This document shows, in pieces, positions 7,267 to 16,214 of a DNA stretch of 64,000 nucleotides. The stretch is taken from the NCBI GenBank assembly GCA_019634715.1, contig JAHCAU010000001.1:469501-533500 (forward strand). Direction: 5' to 3'. Under the pieces are notes generated by a model. That model was not told the DNA's origin, did not search any database, and saw only the letters and a list, made by a program, of their open reading frames with translations. The position numbers were made by a program, and so were the translations under genes. Within the stretch, counting starts at the first letter, position 1, and every line of letters begins with the position of its first letter. The DNA is from Lysobacter sp. (GTDB lineage: Bacteria > Pseudomonadota > Gammaproteobacteria > Xanthomonadales > Xanthomonadaceae).

Positions 7267-9225
7267 TCAGCCGAGCACCACCCGGTCCCGGCCTTCGCCC
7301 TTTGCGCGGTACAGGGCCGCGTCGGCGCGGCGCAGCAGCGCTTCGATGTCGTCGCCGGGGGCGCCTTCGCTCACGCCCAGGCTGATGGTGACCCGCGCCT
7401 CGGCATCGAACCCGTCGAACCGCGCCCCGGCGACCCGGGCACGCAGGTCCTCGGCCAGGGCGGACGCGGCAGCCGCGCCGCAGGCGGGCAGCACGATCAG
7501 GAATTCCTCGCCGCCCATGCGCCCGAGCCTGCCGGCCGGGGGGAGGTGCCGCGCGACGACATCGGCGATCGACTCCAGCACCCGGTCGCCGCCCTGGTGG
7601 CCATGGACATCGTTGATCCGCTTGAAGTGGTCGACATCGAACGCGATCACGGCCAGCGCACGCCCGTCGCGCAGCGCGGCGACTTCGCGTTCGAGGCGCT
7701 CGAGGATGCCGCGCCGGTTCGGCACGCCGGTCAGTTCGTCGGTCATCGCCAGGCGGCGGAGGTGGCGGCCGCGCCGGACCTGCAGCACCGCCATCGCCGC
7801 GAGCAGCACCACCAGCGCGGCACCGAGCAGGATCGTCAGGCGCTGCAGCGAGCGCACCCGTTCGGCATTGCGCAGAGCCTCGCCGCGGAGGGCGTTCTCG
7901 ATCAGCAGCTCGCGGTTCTCCTGCTCCTTCTTCGCGGTGTCGAACTGCACGCGGAGACGCGAGCCCTGCTCTTCGCGCGCCCGCGCCTCCAGCGCCTCCT
8001 GCGCCTTGCGGTAGGCCCCGAGCGCCTCGTAGGCCCGACGCCAGTCGCCGGCGCCTGCATGGATGGCGGCCTGCGCCTCGTACACCTGGGCGAGCAGCCG
8101 CGGATTGTGCCGCTCGAGAAAGTGCCGTTCGGCCACGACCAGGTCCGCCAGCGCCTCGCGACCACGGCCGAGCGCGTGCAGCGCCCGGGCGCGGGAGATG
8201 CGCACGCGTGCGGCGCTCTCCTCGTCGCCGGCGGCGTCGAAGCGCGCGAGCGCGCTGTCCATCAGCGGCAGGGCCTCGTCCGCACGCCCCTGCCTGGCCA
8301 GCACCACGCCGATGGATCGCTCGCTTTCGGCCACACCCGCGGGATTGCCCAGTTCGAGGTCGATGGCCATGGCGCGGCGGAAATCCGGCAGGGCCTCGTC
8401 CAGCCGCCCCTTCTGCACGTTCGCGCTGGCGATGTTGAACAGCGCCGTCGCCACCTCGCTGCGCAGCCCGGCGGCCTCGTTGTCCCTGAGCAGTTGCCGG
8501 TAATAGGCGATGGCCTTGTCGAACTCGGCGACGTTGCCGTCGCTGTAGACATTGGCGATGGCGTTCAACGCATAGTGCTGGCCATCCTTGCGACCCAGGT
8601 CGAGGTTGAGCGCATACGCGCGGTTGAGGTCTGCGATCGCCTCGTCGTAGCGGCCGTGGTAGTGGCGGCTTTCGCCGCGCAACGCCAGCGCATCGGCCAG
8701 CGATGCCCGGTCGCTGGCGCGCTCCGCCGCCGACACCGCCCCTTCGTGGACCAGCGCGGCTTCGTGGGGTTTGCCCAGACGCTCCAGCGCATAGCCGCGG
8801 CAGCCCAGGAAGCGGGCCACGCCGGCCATGTCGCCGGCCGCGCGCGAGGCCTGCTCGCCGTCGTCCGCCAGGGGCAGCGCCGCCTGTGGGTCGATGTCCA
8901 CCGTGGCCTCGCAGACGGCGGCCTGGGACCGGCGCACCAGACCCCGTGCGCCCGCGCGATCGGCCACCTCGACCGCACGCTGGGCCAGCGCCAGCGCCTG
9001 CTGCGGATTCTTCAGCTGCACCGATTCCGCACGCGACAGCAGGGCCGACACCTCCCCGTTCGCACGCGCATGCTGGGCGCTCGCCGCCATCGGCACGCCG
9101 CACGCCAGGCAGGCGGCAAGCATCCGCGCGCAGATGCGCTTCGCGGTCGGGAATCGATGATGGGAAGGGTTCCGGACGGCCGCGCCCGGGCGCGGCGTGC
9201 ATCCAGGCGCCAGGCTACGGGTCAT
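7267..9225 (-). CDS. TPR-containing membrane diguanylate cyclase (GGDEF)
   Basis: A 652-aa protein predicted to make cyclic di-GMP. An export signal ending near residue 50 (AASA-Q) is followed by about 400 residues of tetratricopeptide repeats in the periplasm, a coiled coil, one membrane helix (464-483) and a cytoplasmic GGDEF domain with the active motif GGEEF at 571-575 and DVDHFKRIND before it. The inhibitory RxxD site expected just before the motif is absent (AGRLGRM instead), so product feedback through that site is unlikely. The start at ATG 9225 is preceded by GGGGGCGGAA; Met35 is an alternative that would give a shorter signal peptide. Periplasmic TPRs suggest sensing of a protein or peptide. 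Confidence 0.88.
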   Translation of the reverse strand: MTRSLAPGCTPRPGAAVRNPSHHRFPTAKRICARMLAACLACGVPMAASAQHARANGEVSALLSRAESVQLKNPQQALALAQRAVEVADRAGARGLVRRSQAAVCEATVDIDPQAALPLADDGEQASRAAGDMAGVARFLGCRGYALERLGKPHEAALVHEGAVSAAERASDRASLADALALRGESRHYHGRYDEAIADLNRAYALNLDLGRKDGQHYALNAIANVYSDGNVAEFDKAIAYYRQLLRDNEAAGLRSEVATALFNIASANVQKGRLDEALPDFRRAMAIDLELGNPAGVAESERSIGVVLARQGRADEALPLMDSALARFDAAGDEESAARVRISRARALHALGRGREALADLVVAERHFLERHNPRLLAQVYEAQAAIHAGAGDWRRAYEALGAYRKAQEALEARAREEQGSRLRVQFDTAKKEQENRELLIENALRGEALRNAERVRSLQRLTILLGAALVVLLAAMAVLQVRRGRHLRRLAMTDELTGVPNRRGILERLEREVAALRDGRALAVIAFDVDHFKRINDVHGHQGGDRVLESIADVVARHLPPAGRLGRMGGEEFLIVLPACGAAAASALAEDLRARVAGARFDGFDAEARVTISLGVSEGAPGDDIEALLRRADAALYRAKGEGRDRVVLG

Positions 9226-9583
9226 GTGTTCCGCCCCCTGCGGAAATTTTGATCCCTCCGGGGGCGCCATGCAGGGCTCCGGACGGAAGCGCATTGTAGG
9301 GGTCGGCCTGCGGAAAAATCGGGCCGTCGTCGCGCTCCGGCCGCACGCACAGGCCGCTCGTTCCATCGTCGGCATCCCCCGTTGCGATGTCCCGGACCCA
9401 GCTTGCGCCCCGCAGCGCCGCACGCACAGATCGCAGGCCGGACTGTCGGACGATCGGCGTGCCCGGACCGCGTCCGGACATTCCGACGAACGGTCGCTGC
9501 CCGGCACCAACATAGACAAAAAGTTCTAGACAGAGTTGTCTAGACCCGTTAGCGTGCGCAGCACATCCTTCCGACGCCTCGAC
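9226..9583. other. Divergent control region between GGDEF gene and blaI
   Basis: 358 bases without a gene, lying between the start of the minus-strand GGDEF gene and the start of the plus-strand BlaI-type regulator. The only clear signal is the palindrome at 9525-9544 (listed separately). The rest is GC-rich and shows no obvious promoter. Confidence 0.4.
9525..9544. promoter_or_regulatory. BlaI-type operator palindrome
   Basis: Perfect inverted repeat TCTAGACA-gagt-TGTCTAGA, 40 bases before the blaI start codon. BlaI/MecI repressors bind dyads with ACA/TGT cores of this size, so this is the expected autoregulatory site for the following operon. The neighbouring half-site ATAGACA at 9512-9518 could extend it. 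Confidence 0.75.
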
Positions 9584-9976
9584 ATGACCGGATCCAGGAA
9601 ACCCACGCCCGCCGAGCTCGACCTGCTGCGCGTGCTGTGGCGACTCGGCCCCAGCACGGTGAAGCAGGTCCACGAGGCGCAACTGGCCGAACGCCCGGAC
9701 GTGGCCTACGCCACGGTCCTGCGCCTGCTGCAGATCATGCACGGCAAGGGCCTGCTGACCCGCGACGAAAGCCAGCGCTCGCACGTCTATGCTGCCGCGC
9801 AGGCGCAGGACTCGCTGCAGACCAACCTGCTGCGCGACCTGATCCACAAGGCCTTCTCCGGCTCCGGCAAGGACCTGGTGATGGCCGCGCTGCGCGACCA
9901 CGTCAGCGACGAGGAACGCGCGCAGATCCATGCCGAGATCCGCCGCGCGCTGGAGGAAGACGGCGATGCGCGCTGA
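9584..9976 (+). CDS. blaI: BlaI/MecI-family transcriptional repressor
   Basis: A 130-aa winged-helix repressor. Seen: PTPAELDLLRVLWRLGPSTV at the N-terminus, VAYATVLRLLQIMHGKGLL as the recognition helix region, and an acidic helical C-terminal dimerisation part with SDEERAQIHAEIRRAL. ATG 9584 was chosen over an upstream TTG, because the TTG lies inside the operator palindrome. It overlaps the M56 peptidase gene by 11 bases, the standard BlaI-BlaR1 arrangement: the membrane protease senses a signal and causes repressor cleavage. No beta-lactamase gene is adjacent, so the regulon is not necessarily antibiotic resistance. Confidence 0.88.
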   Translation: MTGSRKPTPAELDLLRVLWRLGPSTVKQVHEAQLAERPDVAYATVLRLLQIMHGKGLLTRDESQRSHVYAAAQAQDSLQTNLLRDLIHKAFSGSGKDLVMAALRDHVSDEERAQIHAEIRRALEEDGDAR

Positions 9977-11795
9977 CATCCTGGCGGACCTCCTGCCGCT
10001 GTCCGAAGCCATCGCGCCCTGGATCCGTCCGCTCGGCCTCGCCCTGCTGCACGCACTCTGGCAGGGCCTCGCGATCGGCGCGCTCGCCGTACTCGCACTC
10101 CGCACGCTGCGCCACGCCAGCCCGCAGGCGCGCTACGCGACCGCATGCGCCGCACTCGCGGCCTGCGTGCTGTGGCCGGCCCTCACGCTGTGGCGCCTCA
10201 TCGATCCGGCCTCGGCATCGGTGTCGACCGAGTCCGTCGAAGCGACGCATGCCGTGTCGGCATCGATGCACATCGACGCCATCGCCGCAGGCGACACGCT
10301 CGACACCTTCCTGCCCTGGCTGGTCGCGCTGTGGGCCTGCGGCGCCGCGCTGATGTTGTTGCGCACGATCGCGGGCCTGCACTGGGTCGCGAACCTGCGC
10401 CGCCGCTCGCGGCGCATCGCGGAGGGCGAATGGGCGCGGCGGATGCAGGCGCTGTCGCGCCGCTTCGGCCTCGGCGACGTGCCGCTGGCGGTGTTCGACG
10501 GCGACGGCGGCCCGCTGGTCGCCGGGCTGTGGCGGCCGATGGTATTCGTGCCCGCCTCGCTGCTGGCGAAGATGCCGCCGGAGCTGCTCGAAGCCCTGCT
10601 CGCGCACGAACTGGCGCACATCCGTCGCCACGATTACCTCGCCAATCTGCTGCAGCGCGCAGCGGAGGCGCTGCTGTTCTTCCATCCGGTCGTGTGGTGG
10701 CTCTCGCGTCGCATCCGCCAGGAGCGCGAGCTGGTCGCCGACGATCTCGCCGCATCGGTGCTCGGTGAACCGAAGCGGCTGGCCCTGGCGCTCGCCGAAC
10801 TCGACCAGACCCTCTCGCTCCCCAACCTTGCGCACGCCGCGCATGGAGGCCAACTCATGACCCGCATCCGATCCCTGCTCCATCCCCGCCATCCATCGAC
10901 CAGAGGCGCCTTTCCGCTCGGCGTCCTCGCCGTGGCCTGCATGGGCTGCCTCGCCTACGCGCAGTCCACGCGCACGCCGGCCACGCCGGTCGCCACGACG
11001 TCGACCGTCGCCGCCACGCCGGCCGGAGCGGCCTCCGGCAAGCGCACGCCGCGCATCGCCACCGACGGCACGATCGCGCTGGTCGAAGGCGACCGCGACG
11101 GCATCCGCATGTCGGGGCACAGCGACGACGTCGACGACATCCGCGCGGCGAAAGGCCGGGTCGACGGCGACTTCCTCTGGCTGCGCCGCGACGGCAAGGC
11201 GATGGTGGTGCGCGATCCGGCCACGGTGGCGCGGGTACGCGAACTTTGGAACGTCCGCAGCCCGGCCGAAACGCGCATGGAAACACTGCAGGCCGAGATG
11301 GAACGACATGCCGGCAAGCTCGAAGCGCTCGGCGAGCGCATGGAAGCGGCGATGCCCGACGGCGGCGAAACGCCGGCGATGCGCAAAGCCGCCGCGAAGA
11401 TGAGCATGCTCGCCGACCAGCAGGACATGCTTGCGCGTGAACAGGCCGCGATCGCGACCCGCCTGGCGACACGCGCCGAAAACGATGCCCGGACCGCCAA
11501 GGAAGAAGCGCGCATGGCGGAGATCGATCGCAGGATGGCCGCGGTCGATCGCGAGATGGCGGACGCCGAACGTACGCTGGCGAACGAAACCGGACGACTG
11601 GAACGCGGCTTCGCACCGCTGAAGGCGCTGGAGCTGGAAATGGAGGCCGCCAGCAAGCCGATGGAGGCCCTCGGCAAGGAAATGGAAGCGCTGGCGCGCG
11701 AATACGAGCGGCAGGCGCTGGACACCGACCGCCGCGTGCGCGCCGAGCTCGACCGCGCGGTCGCGGCCGGCCTGGCCGAGCCCGTCAGGCCATGA
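9966..11795 (+). CDS. M56 (BlaR1-type) membrane metallopeptidase with coiled-coil C-terminus
   Basis: A 609-aa membrane zinc protease, the signalling partner of BlaI. Seen: helices near 23-47, 57-79 and 115-140, the zinc motif HELAH at 214-218 with the third ligand region RQERELVADD (251-260), and a fourth helix near 318-332. BlaR1 has a penicillin-binding sensor after this helix. Here residues 333-430 are a low-complexity linker plus a small domain, and 435-600 are a long charged, Met/Ala/Glu-rich coiled coil. The periplasmic sensor is therefore different from BlaR1 and the inducer is unlikely to be recognised by acylation. It overlaps blaI by 11 bases. Confidence 0.85.
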   Translation: MRADILADLLPLSEAIAPWIRPLGLALLHALWQGLAIGALAVLALRTLRHASPQARYATACAALAACVLWPALTLWRLIDPASASVSTESVEATHAVSASMHIDAIAAGDTLDTFLPWLVALWACGAALMLLRTIAGLHWVANLRRRSRRIAEGEWARRMQALSRRFGLGDVPLAVFDGDGGPLVAGLWRPMVFVPASLLAKMPPELLEALLAHELAHIRRHDYLANLLQRAAEALLFFHPVVWWLSRRIRQERELVADDLAASVLGEPKRLALALAELDQTLSLPNLAHAAHGGQLMTRIRSLLHPRHPSTRGAFPLGVLAVACMGCLAYAQSTRTPATPVATTSTVAATPAGAASGKRTPRIATDGTIALVEGDRDGIRMSGHSDDVDDIRAAKGRVDGDFLWLRRDGKAMVVRDPATVARVRELWNVRSPAETRMETLQAEMERHAGKLEALGERMEAAMPDGGETPAMRKAAAKMSMLADQQDMLAREQAAIATRLATRAENDARTAKEEARMAEIDRRMAAVDREMADAERTLANETGRLERGFAPLKALELEMEAASKPMEALGKEMEALAREYERQALDTDRRVRAELDRAVAAGLAEPVRP

Positions 11796-11802
11796 TACGG
11801 GC

Positions 11803-11828
11803 GGCGCCGTCGCCCGGGCGACGGCGCC
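11803..11828. terminator. Perfect 26-bp palindrome between convergent genes
   Basis: Thirteen bases (GGCGCCGTCGCCC) followed directly by their reverse complement. It lies between the ends of the M56 peptidase (+) and the amylase (-), a position suited to a two-way terminator. No T-run follows on either strand, so it may act with Rho or as a protein site. Confidence 0.55.
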
Positions 11829-11847
11829 GTTCATGCCTCGGGACTGG

Positions 11848-13269
11848 TCAGCGCAACCACATCCTCGCGCTGCGCGCCGGCAGGCTGAAGGTGTAGCTGC
11901 TGCTGCCGATGTTGACCACGCTCCCGGAACCGAGGGTGTCGGTGTAGTTGGCGTACCACCACAGCACGCTGTTGTTCATGTTGACGGTCGCGTTCACCGT
12001 GCTGCCGCACTTGTTGATGCCGACGATGCCCAGGCTGCCGCGGCGGAACACGATGTGGCAGCTGCCGTGCGAGAGCACCTGCATGTCGTTGCCCTGCACC
12101 GCGTTGTGGAAGCGGATCATGCCGCGGATGTCGCTGCGGTTGTAGGCATTCACCCAGCGGTTGTCGCCGCTCTCGTTGTTGTCCGAGTACACCATCGGCT
12201 TGCCGCCGTTGCGTCCGAAGACATAGGCATAGGCGAGCGTCTCGTCGACCGGATCCATCAGCGCGTAGCGGAAGCCGCTGTTGTTGGGGATGTCGTGGGT
12301 CACGGTGAAGGTCAGCGCGCGGTTGCCCTGCAGGGCCTGGCCGTAGGCGGCGGGATCGACCAGCGCGCTGAGGCTGCCGCCGAAACCGAAGGCATTGCGC
12401 AACGTGGCGTGCAGCGGGAAATCGTAGGCCGCATGGCTGGTGTTCTGCAGGTAGGGCTGCAGGAAGCGGTCGTACTCGAGATTGCCGGCACCGCCACCGG
12501 TGATGATCTCGCCGAAGACGTAGACGCCGCTCCTGATCTCGTCGGTCAGCACGCTGTTCAGATGCGACACCGGCATGTGCTTGGCGGCGTCGATGCGGAA
12601 TCCCTTCACGCCGATGGCCTTGAGCTGGCGCAGGTATTCCTGCTGCTGGCCGATCACCCAGCTGTTGGCCTTGAGGTCGGGCAGGCCGACATCGCCGCCA
12701 CCGCCGCACAGGCGCCAGTTCTGCACCTGCCAGACATCGTTGTAGTCGGCGATGCAGCGCTGCTCGCCGAAATCCGAGGCGCTCAGCACGTTCGACGACA
12801 GCGTGCCGAACAGCCGGATGCCGTTGTAGTAGGTCGGGTTGCCGGCATAGAGGTTCAGGATCCGCGTGCCCGGATAGTTCAGGTCGGGCCGCTGCGCGGC
12901 CTCGTTGGCCATGTGGTTCATCAGCACGTCGGCGTAGACATCGACGCCGCGCGCGCGCAGCGCGGACACCATGCGCTTGAAGTCGCTGGTATCGCCCAGC
13001 GGATGGTGGATCACGCGGTGATCCTGCGGCTGGTAGCGCGCCCACCAGGCGCTGCCCTCGGACTTGTACGCCGGCGCGACCAGCACCGCGCGGTACCCGG
13101 CGGACTGGATCTGCGCGGCGCGCGCCTCGACGTCGGCATAGCGCCAGTTGAACGCGTGCAGCACGGCATCGGCGCGCGCGGGACCCGCGAACGCGGATGC
13201 GAGCGCGAACGCGCACAGCAGCGGGGTCGCTGCGACAGCGGATTTCGACGACTTTCGATCGAACGGCAT
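11848..13269 (-). CDS. Secreted alpha-amylase (GH13)
   Basis: A 473-aa exported endo-alpha-1,4-glucan hydrolase. An export signal covers residues 1-33 (cut near ARA-DA). The barrel motifs are seen in order: DVLMNH (114-119), GFRIDAAKH with nucleophile Asp227, VFGEII with acid/base Glu254, and TVTHDIPNN with transition-state Asp326. The last motif has Thr-His-Asp where most amylases have Asn-His-Asp. A C-terminal beta domain ends with SLPARSARMWL. The start at ATG 13269 is preceded by AGGAGAAG. It would degrade starch or glycogen outside the cytoplasm. No maltose genes are nearby. Confidence 0.92.
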   Translation of the reverse strand: MPFDRKSSKSAVAATPLLCAFALASAFAGPARADAVLHAFNWRYADVEARAAQIQSAGYRAVLVAPAYKSEGSAWWARYQPQDHRVIHHPLGDTSDFKRMVSALRARGVDVYADVLMNHMANEAAQRPDLNYPGTRILNLYAGNPTYYNGIRLFGTLSSNVLSASDFGEQRCIADYNDVWQVQNWRLCGGGGDVGLPDLKANSWVIGQQQEYLRQLKAIGVKGFRIDAAKHMPVSHLNSVLTDEIRSGVYVFGEIITGGGAGNLEYDRFLQPYLQNTSHAAYDFPLHATLRNAFGFGGSLSALVDPAAYGQALQGNRALTFTVTHDIPNNSGFRYALMDPVDETLAYAYVFGRNGGKPMVYSDNNESGDNRWVNAYNRSDIRGMIRFHNAVQGNDMQVLSHGSCHIVFRRGSLGIVGINKCGSTVNATVNMNNSVLWWYANYTDTLGSGSVVNIGSSSYTFSLPARSARMWLR

Positions 13270-13549
13270 CTGGCTTCTCCTGAAGGCATGGCGTCCCGAT
13301 TCGGGACGAAGGTTCCCTGCGCGCGACGCGAGGGCGACGCACGACGGCAGACGATGGATCGACCGGCCCCTGTTCCGGACGCGAGGCAACGCGGCTTGCG
13401 CGATGCGCTTGCATGCTAGGAGCGCATCGCGGTGCAGCATGGATGACTGCATACGTATTCAGATCGAGGCTCGTCGACAGCCATCACGCCTGCGTCGATG
13501 CGCAACGACCGGATGCCTGCGCAGGATGCGCGAACTTCAACGGCTCGTA

Positions 13550-13708
13550 TCAGCGGGTCTCTGCGGCCCGGCCGCGCGGCGTGCCCTTGCGGCACGCATC
13601 CGAGCAGTACTTCACCTGCGCCCAGTCCTTCGCCCATTTCCTGCGCCACGCGAAGGGACGCCCGCAGACCGGGCACACCTTGCTGGGCAGGTCGCGCTTG
13701 GCGGGCAT
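13550..13708 (-). CDS. DUF2256 small zinc-ribbon-like protein
   Basis: A 52-aa protein that reads [16 protein letters not shown] at its start and has RPFAWRRKW and YCSDACR further on, the pattern of DUF2256 proteins. Cysteines 12, 15, 35 and 39 could bind one zinc. It is rich in Lys, Arg and Trp. Start ATG 13708; stop TGA at 13552-13550. It lies next to the PhnA-like zinc protein on the same strand, 22 bases downstream of that gene, so the two may be co-transcribed. The function of the family is unknown to me. Confidence 0.8.
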   Translation of the reverse strand: MPAKRDLPSKVCPVCGRPFAWRRKWAKDWAQVKYCSDACRKGTPRGRAAETR

Positions 13709-13730
13709 CGCGGACGTCCGACGCGCAGGC

Positions 13731-14072
13731 TCAGGCCTTGCGCAGGAAACAGGTCTTCAGCACGAGCCCCTTGATCCTGTCGGAATGCCCTTCGATGTGT
13801 TCGGCATCGCCATCGACCAGACGGATCTGCCTGATCACCGTGCCCTGTTTGAGCGGAATCGACGAGCCCTTGACCTTCAGGTCCTTGATCACGACCACCG
13901 TGTCGCCTTCCGCGAGCCGGTTGCCGTTGCTGTCGCGAACGACCAGATCGTCGTCAGCGGCGGTCTCGCCCGACGCCGGCCACTCGAAACCGCAGTCCGC
14001 GCAGACGAACTGGTCGCCGTCGCGGTAGGTGTTGGCCAGGGTGCATTGCGGACAGGCGGGGGCGGCGGTCAT
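13731..14072 (-). CDS. PhnA/YjdM-family zinc-ribbon protein
   Basis: A 113-aa homologue of E. coli YjdM (formerly PhnA). Seen: an N-terminal zinc ribbon (Cys7, Cys10, Cys24, Cys27) and the strongly conserved C-terminal domain with [23 protein letters not shown] and [13 protein letters not shown], ending in LKTCFLRKA. Despite the old name, a role in phosphonate breakdown is not established. Start ATG 14072. It precedes the DUF2256 gene on the same strand. Confidence 0.92.
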   Translation of the reverse strand: MTAAPACPQCTLANTYRDGDQFVCADCGFEWPASGETAADDDLVVRDSNGNRLAEGDTVVVIKDLKVKGSSIPLKQGTVIRQIRLVDGDAEHIEGHSDRIKGLVLKTCFLRKA

Positions 14073-14204
14073 CGGGATTCCGGGGGTTCGACAGTGGTGC
14101 ATTGTCCCGCAGCGGCGACGCGGGCCACAAGCGCATGACCTTCGGGACTGGTCGCCGGGAGCGACGCGCGCCACGCTGCGCGCGTCGTCAACGCGAGGAT
14201 CGCC

Positions 14205-15316
14205 ATGCGCGCCATCGTCCTGGGCCTGCTGCTGGCGTGCACCGCCCTGCCGGCGCGAGCGAACGACGCCTTCGAACGGATCACGCCTGAGCAGGCCGGT
14301 TATTCCCGCGAAGGCCTGGACCGGTTGCGCCAGGTCCTCCGCGATGCCGGATCGGACAGTCTCCTGCTGGTACACGACGGCAAGGTGTTCTTCGAATATG
14401 GCGACATCCACAGGAAGCTGCTGCTGCATTCGATGCGCAAGCCGCTGCTCAGCGCCCTGTACGGCATCCACGAGGCCCGCGGCGACATCGATCTCGACGC
14501 GACGCTGGCGCAGCTGGGCATCGACGACATTCCGCCGGCGCTGACCGACACGGAACGACAGGCACGCCTCGAAGACCTGCTGAAATCGCGATCCGGCGTG
14601 TATCACCCGGCGGCAGCGGAATCCGAGGGCATGGCGGCGGCGCGCCCACCGCGCGGAGGTCATGCGCCCGGCGCCCATTACTACTACAACAATTGGGATT
14701 TCAACGTTGCCGGCCATGCACTGGAACGGGCGACGGGTGAACGCCTCTACGATGCGTTCGACCGCGAGATCGCACGGCCGCTGGGCATGCTCGACTATCG
14801 CAACCGGATCGTCGTTGCGCCCGCCGATGACCAGGCTGTGGATCCCGATGCCGATGGCTACTACCAGTACGAACGCGACAAGTCACGGTATCCCGCGTGG
14901 CATTTCCGGATGAGCGCGCACGACCTGGCCCTGTTCGGCCAGCTGTACCTGCAGCGCGGACAGTAGCGCGGACGGCAGCTGGTGCCGGCCGACTGGATCG
15001 CGCGCAGCACACGACCGTATTCGATCGAGAACGCGGAGTACGGCCTGGCCTACGGCATGCTGTGGAACGTGCTGGTGCCCGCGACACCCGAGGAAACGCC
15101 GTCGTTCTACCACACCGGCGTCGGCGTCCACATGCTCGGCGTGTATCCGAAGCACCGGCTGGTGATGGTGCACCGCGTCGACACCGAACGTGCCTATCGG
15201 TTCAACGATGCGACCTGTACCGCATCATCCGGCTCATGCACGCGGCCCGGCTGCCGCAGGCCGCGGAAGGTCAATCCAGCTCAGGCCAACCCGAAGCATC
15301 CAGCGTCTCGAGATAG
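14205..15316 (+). pseudogene. Broken serine hydrolase (beta-lactamase/penicillin-binding fold), in-frame stop plus frameshift
   Basis: Remnant of an exported serine hydrolase of the class C beta-lactamase family. The first part (14205-14966, 253 codons) carries a signal peptide, the SxxK motif SMRK and the YxN motif YNN. A TAG at 14964-14966 stops it after LYLQRGQ, but the same frame continues with RGRQLVPADWIARST and the third active-site box HTG (in FYHTGVGVHML). A second lesion, loss of one base near 15211-15214, moves the last part (LYRIIRLMHAARLP) into another frame. TAG could come from TGG (Trp) by one change. The product is probably inactive. The exact original end is uncertain because the frame runs into the opposite gene. 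Confidence 0.8.
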
Positions 15317-16044
15317 GCGTGCCAGGCGGCATAGGCGAGCCATGGCATCAGCAGGCCCAGCCCGAGCAGACCGGTCGCGAATCCGGTCGCGGTCAGCACG
15401 ATGATGATCCCGGCCCACAGGACCATCACCGCCTTGTTGCGCAGCACCGCATTCACGCTGGAGATGCCTGCGGTGACCATGTCGACATCGCGGTCGGCGA
15501 TCATCGGCAGCGAGAACGCGGCGATCGCGAAGGTCAATGCCGCGAATACCGAGCCGACCAGCGAACCGATCAGCAGGAATTCCCACAGCGCATTCGCGTT
15601 GCTTTCGTCGACCGGGAAGAACGCGCCGACCATCATGCCCGCGCGCGACCAAAGCAGCACGATCACGCCCTGCACGATCGCGAACACGCCGGCCTGGCCG
15701 ATCACCCGACGCGCGAGCACGAACGAATCGGCCAGCGTCGGCCGCCGCCCGCGCTGCAGCGCGCGGCTGACGCAGTAGAGGCCGACGCAGATCAGCGGTG
15801 CGACGAAGACGAAGCCCGACAGCAGCGTCGACAGCAGCGCGAAGCGGCCCAGCGTCCACGCCAGCAGCGAGATGCCCGCGCTCACCAGCACGATGACCGC
15901 GCCGAACAGCAGCGACAGGCCCGGCGCCGCGCGCAGGTCGCGCCAGCCGGCACGCAGCCAGCGCCAGGGCGCGCCCATGTCGAGCGTGGCGCAGGGCACG
16001 ACGAAGGGGCGTGGATCTTCGGGCAAGGGTTCGGTCGGAGTCAC
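15271..16044 (-). CDS. DUF2189-type integral membrane protein
   Basis: A 257-aa inner-membrane protein with about six hydrophobic segments. The conserved early part PRPFVVPCATLDMGAPWRWL, the following WRDLRAAPGLSLLFG and the late tract GLGLLMPWLAYAAWHAY fit the DUF2189 family, whose function is unknown. The start is GTG 16044 with GAGAGGACC just upstream. The gene's end overlaps the tail of the broken serine hydrolase on the other strand. Confidence 0.75.
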   Translation of the reverse strand: MTPTEPLPEDPRPFVVPCATLDMGAPWRWLRAGWRDLRAAPGLSLLFGAVIVLVSAGISLLAWTLGRFALLSTLLSGFVFVAPLICVGLYCVSRALQRGRRPTLADSFVLARRVIGQAGVFAIVQGVIVLLWSRAGMMVGAFFPVDESNANALWEFLLIGSLVGSVFAALTFAIAAFSLPMIADRDVDMVTAGISSVNAVLRNKAVMVLWAGIIIVLTATGFATGLLGLGLLMPWLAYAAWHAYLETLDASGWPELD

Positions 16045-16214
16045 GGCGTCGGTCCTCTCGCGCTGCGGATGCCCGCAGCATAGCCAAGACCCGGGCGCGC
16101 GGGACGTGCCACGCCATGGTCCGGCGATGCTGCAGCGCAGCTTGCCCCAACGGCCAATGTCGAGCCGGACGCGCCTGTGGCCCACTGCGCGCACATTCCG
16201 CAGGAAGCCCGTCC

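Noticed and set aside
9536..9583. A TTG start that would lengthen BlaI by 16 residues
   Set aside because: The codon lies inside the operator palindrome and the added residues are not conserved in type. ATG 9584 fits the family length.
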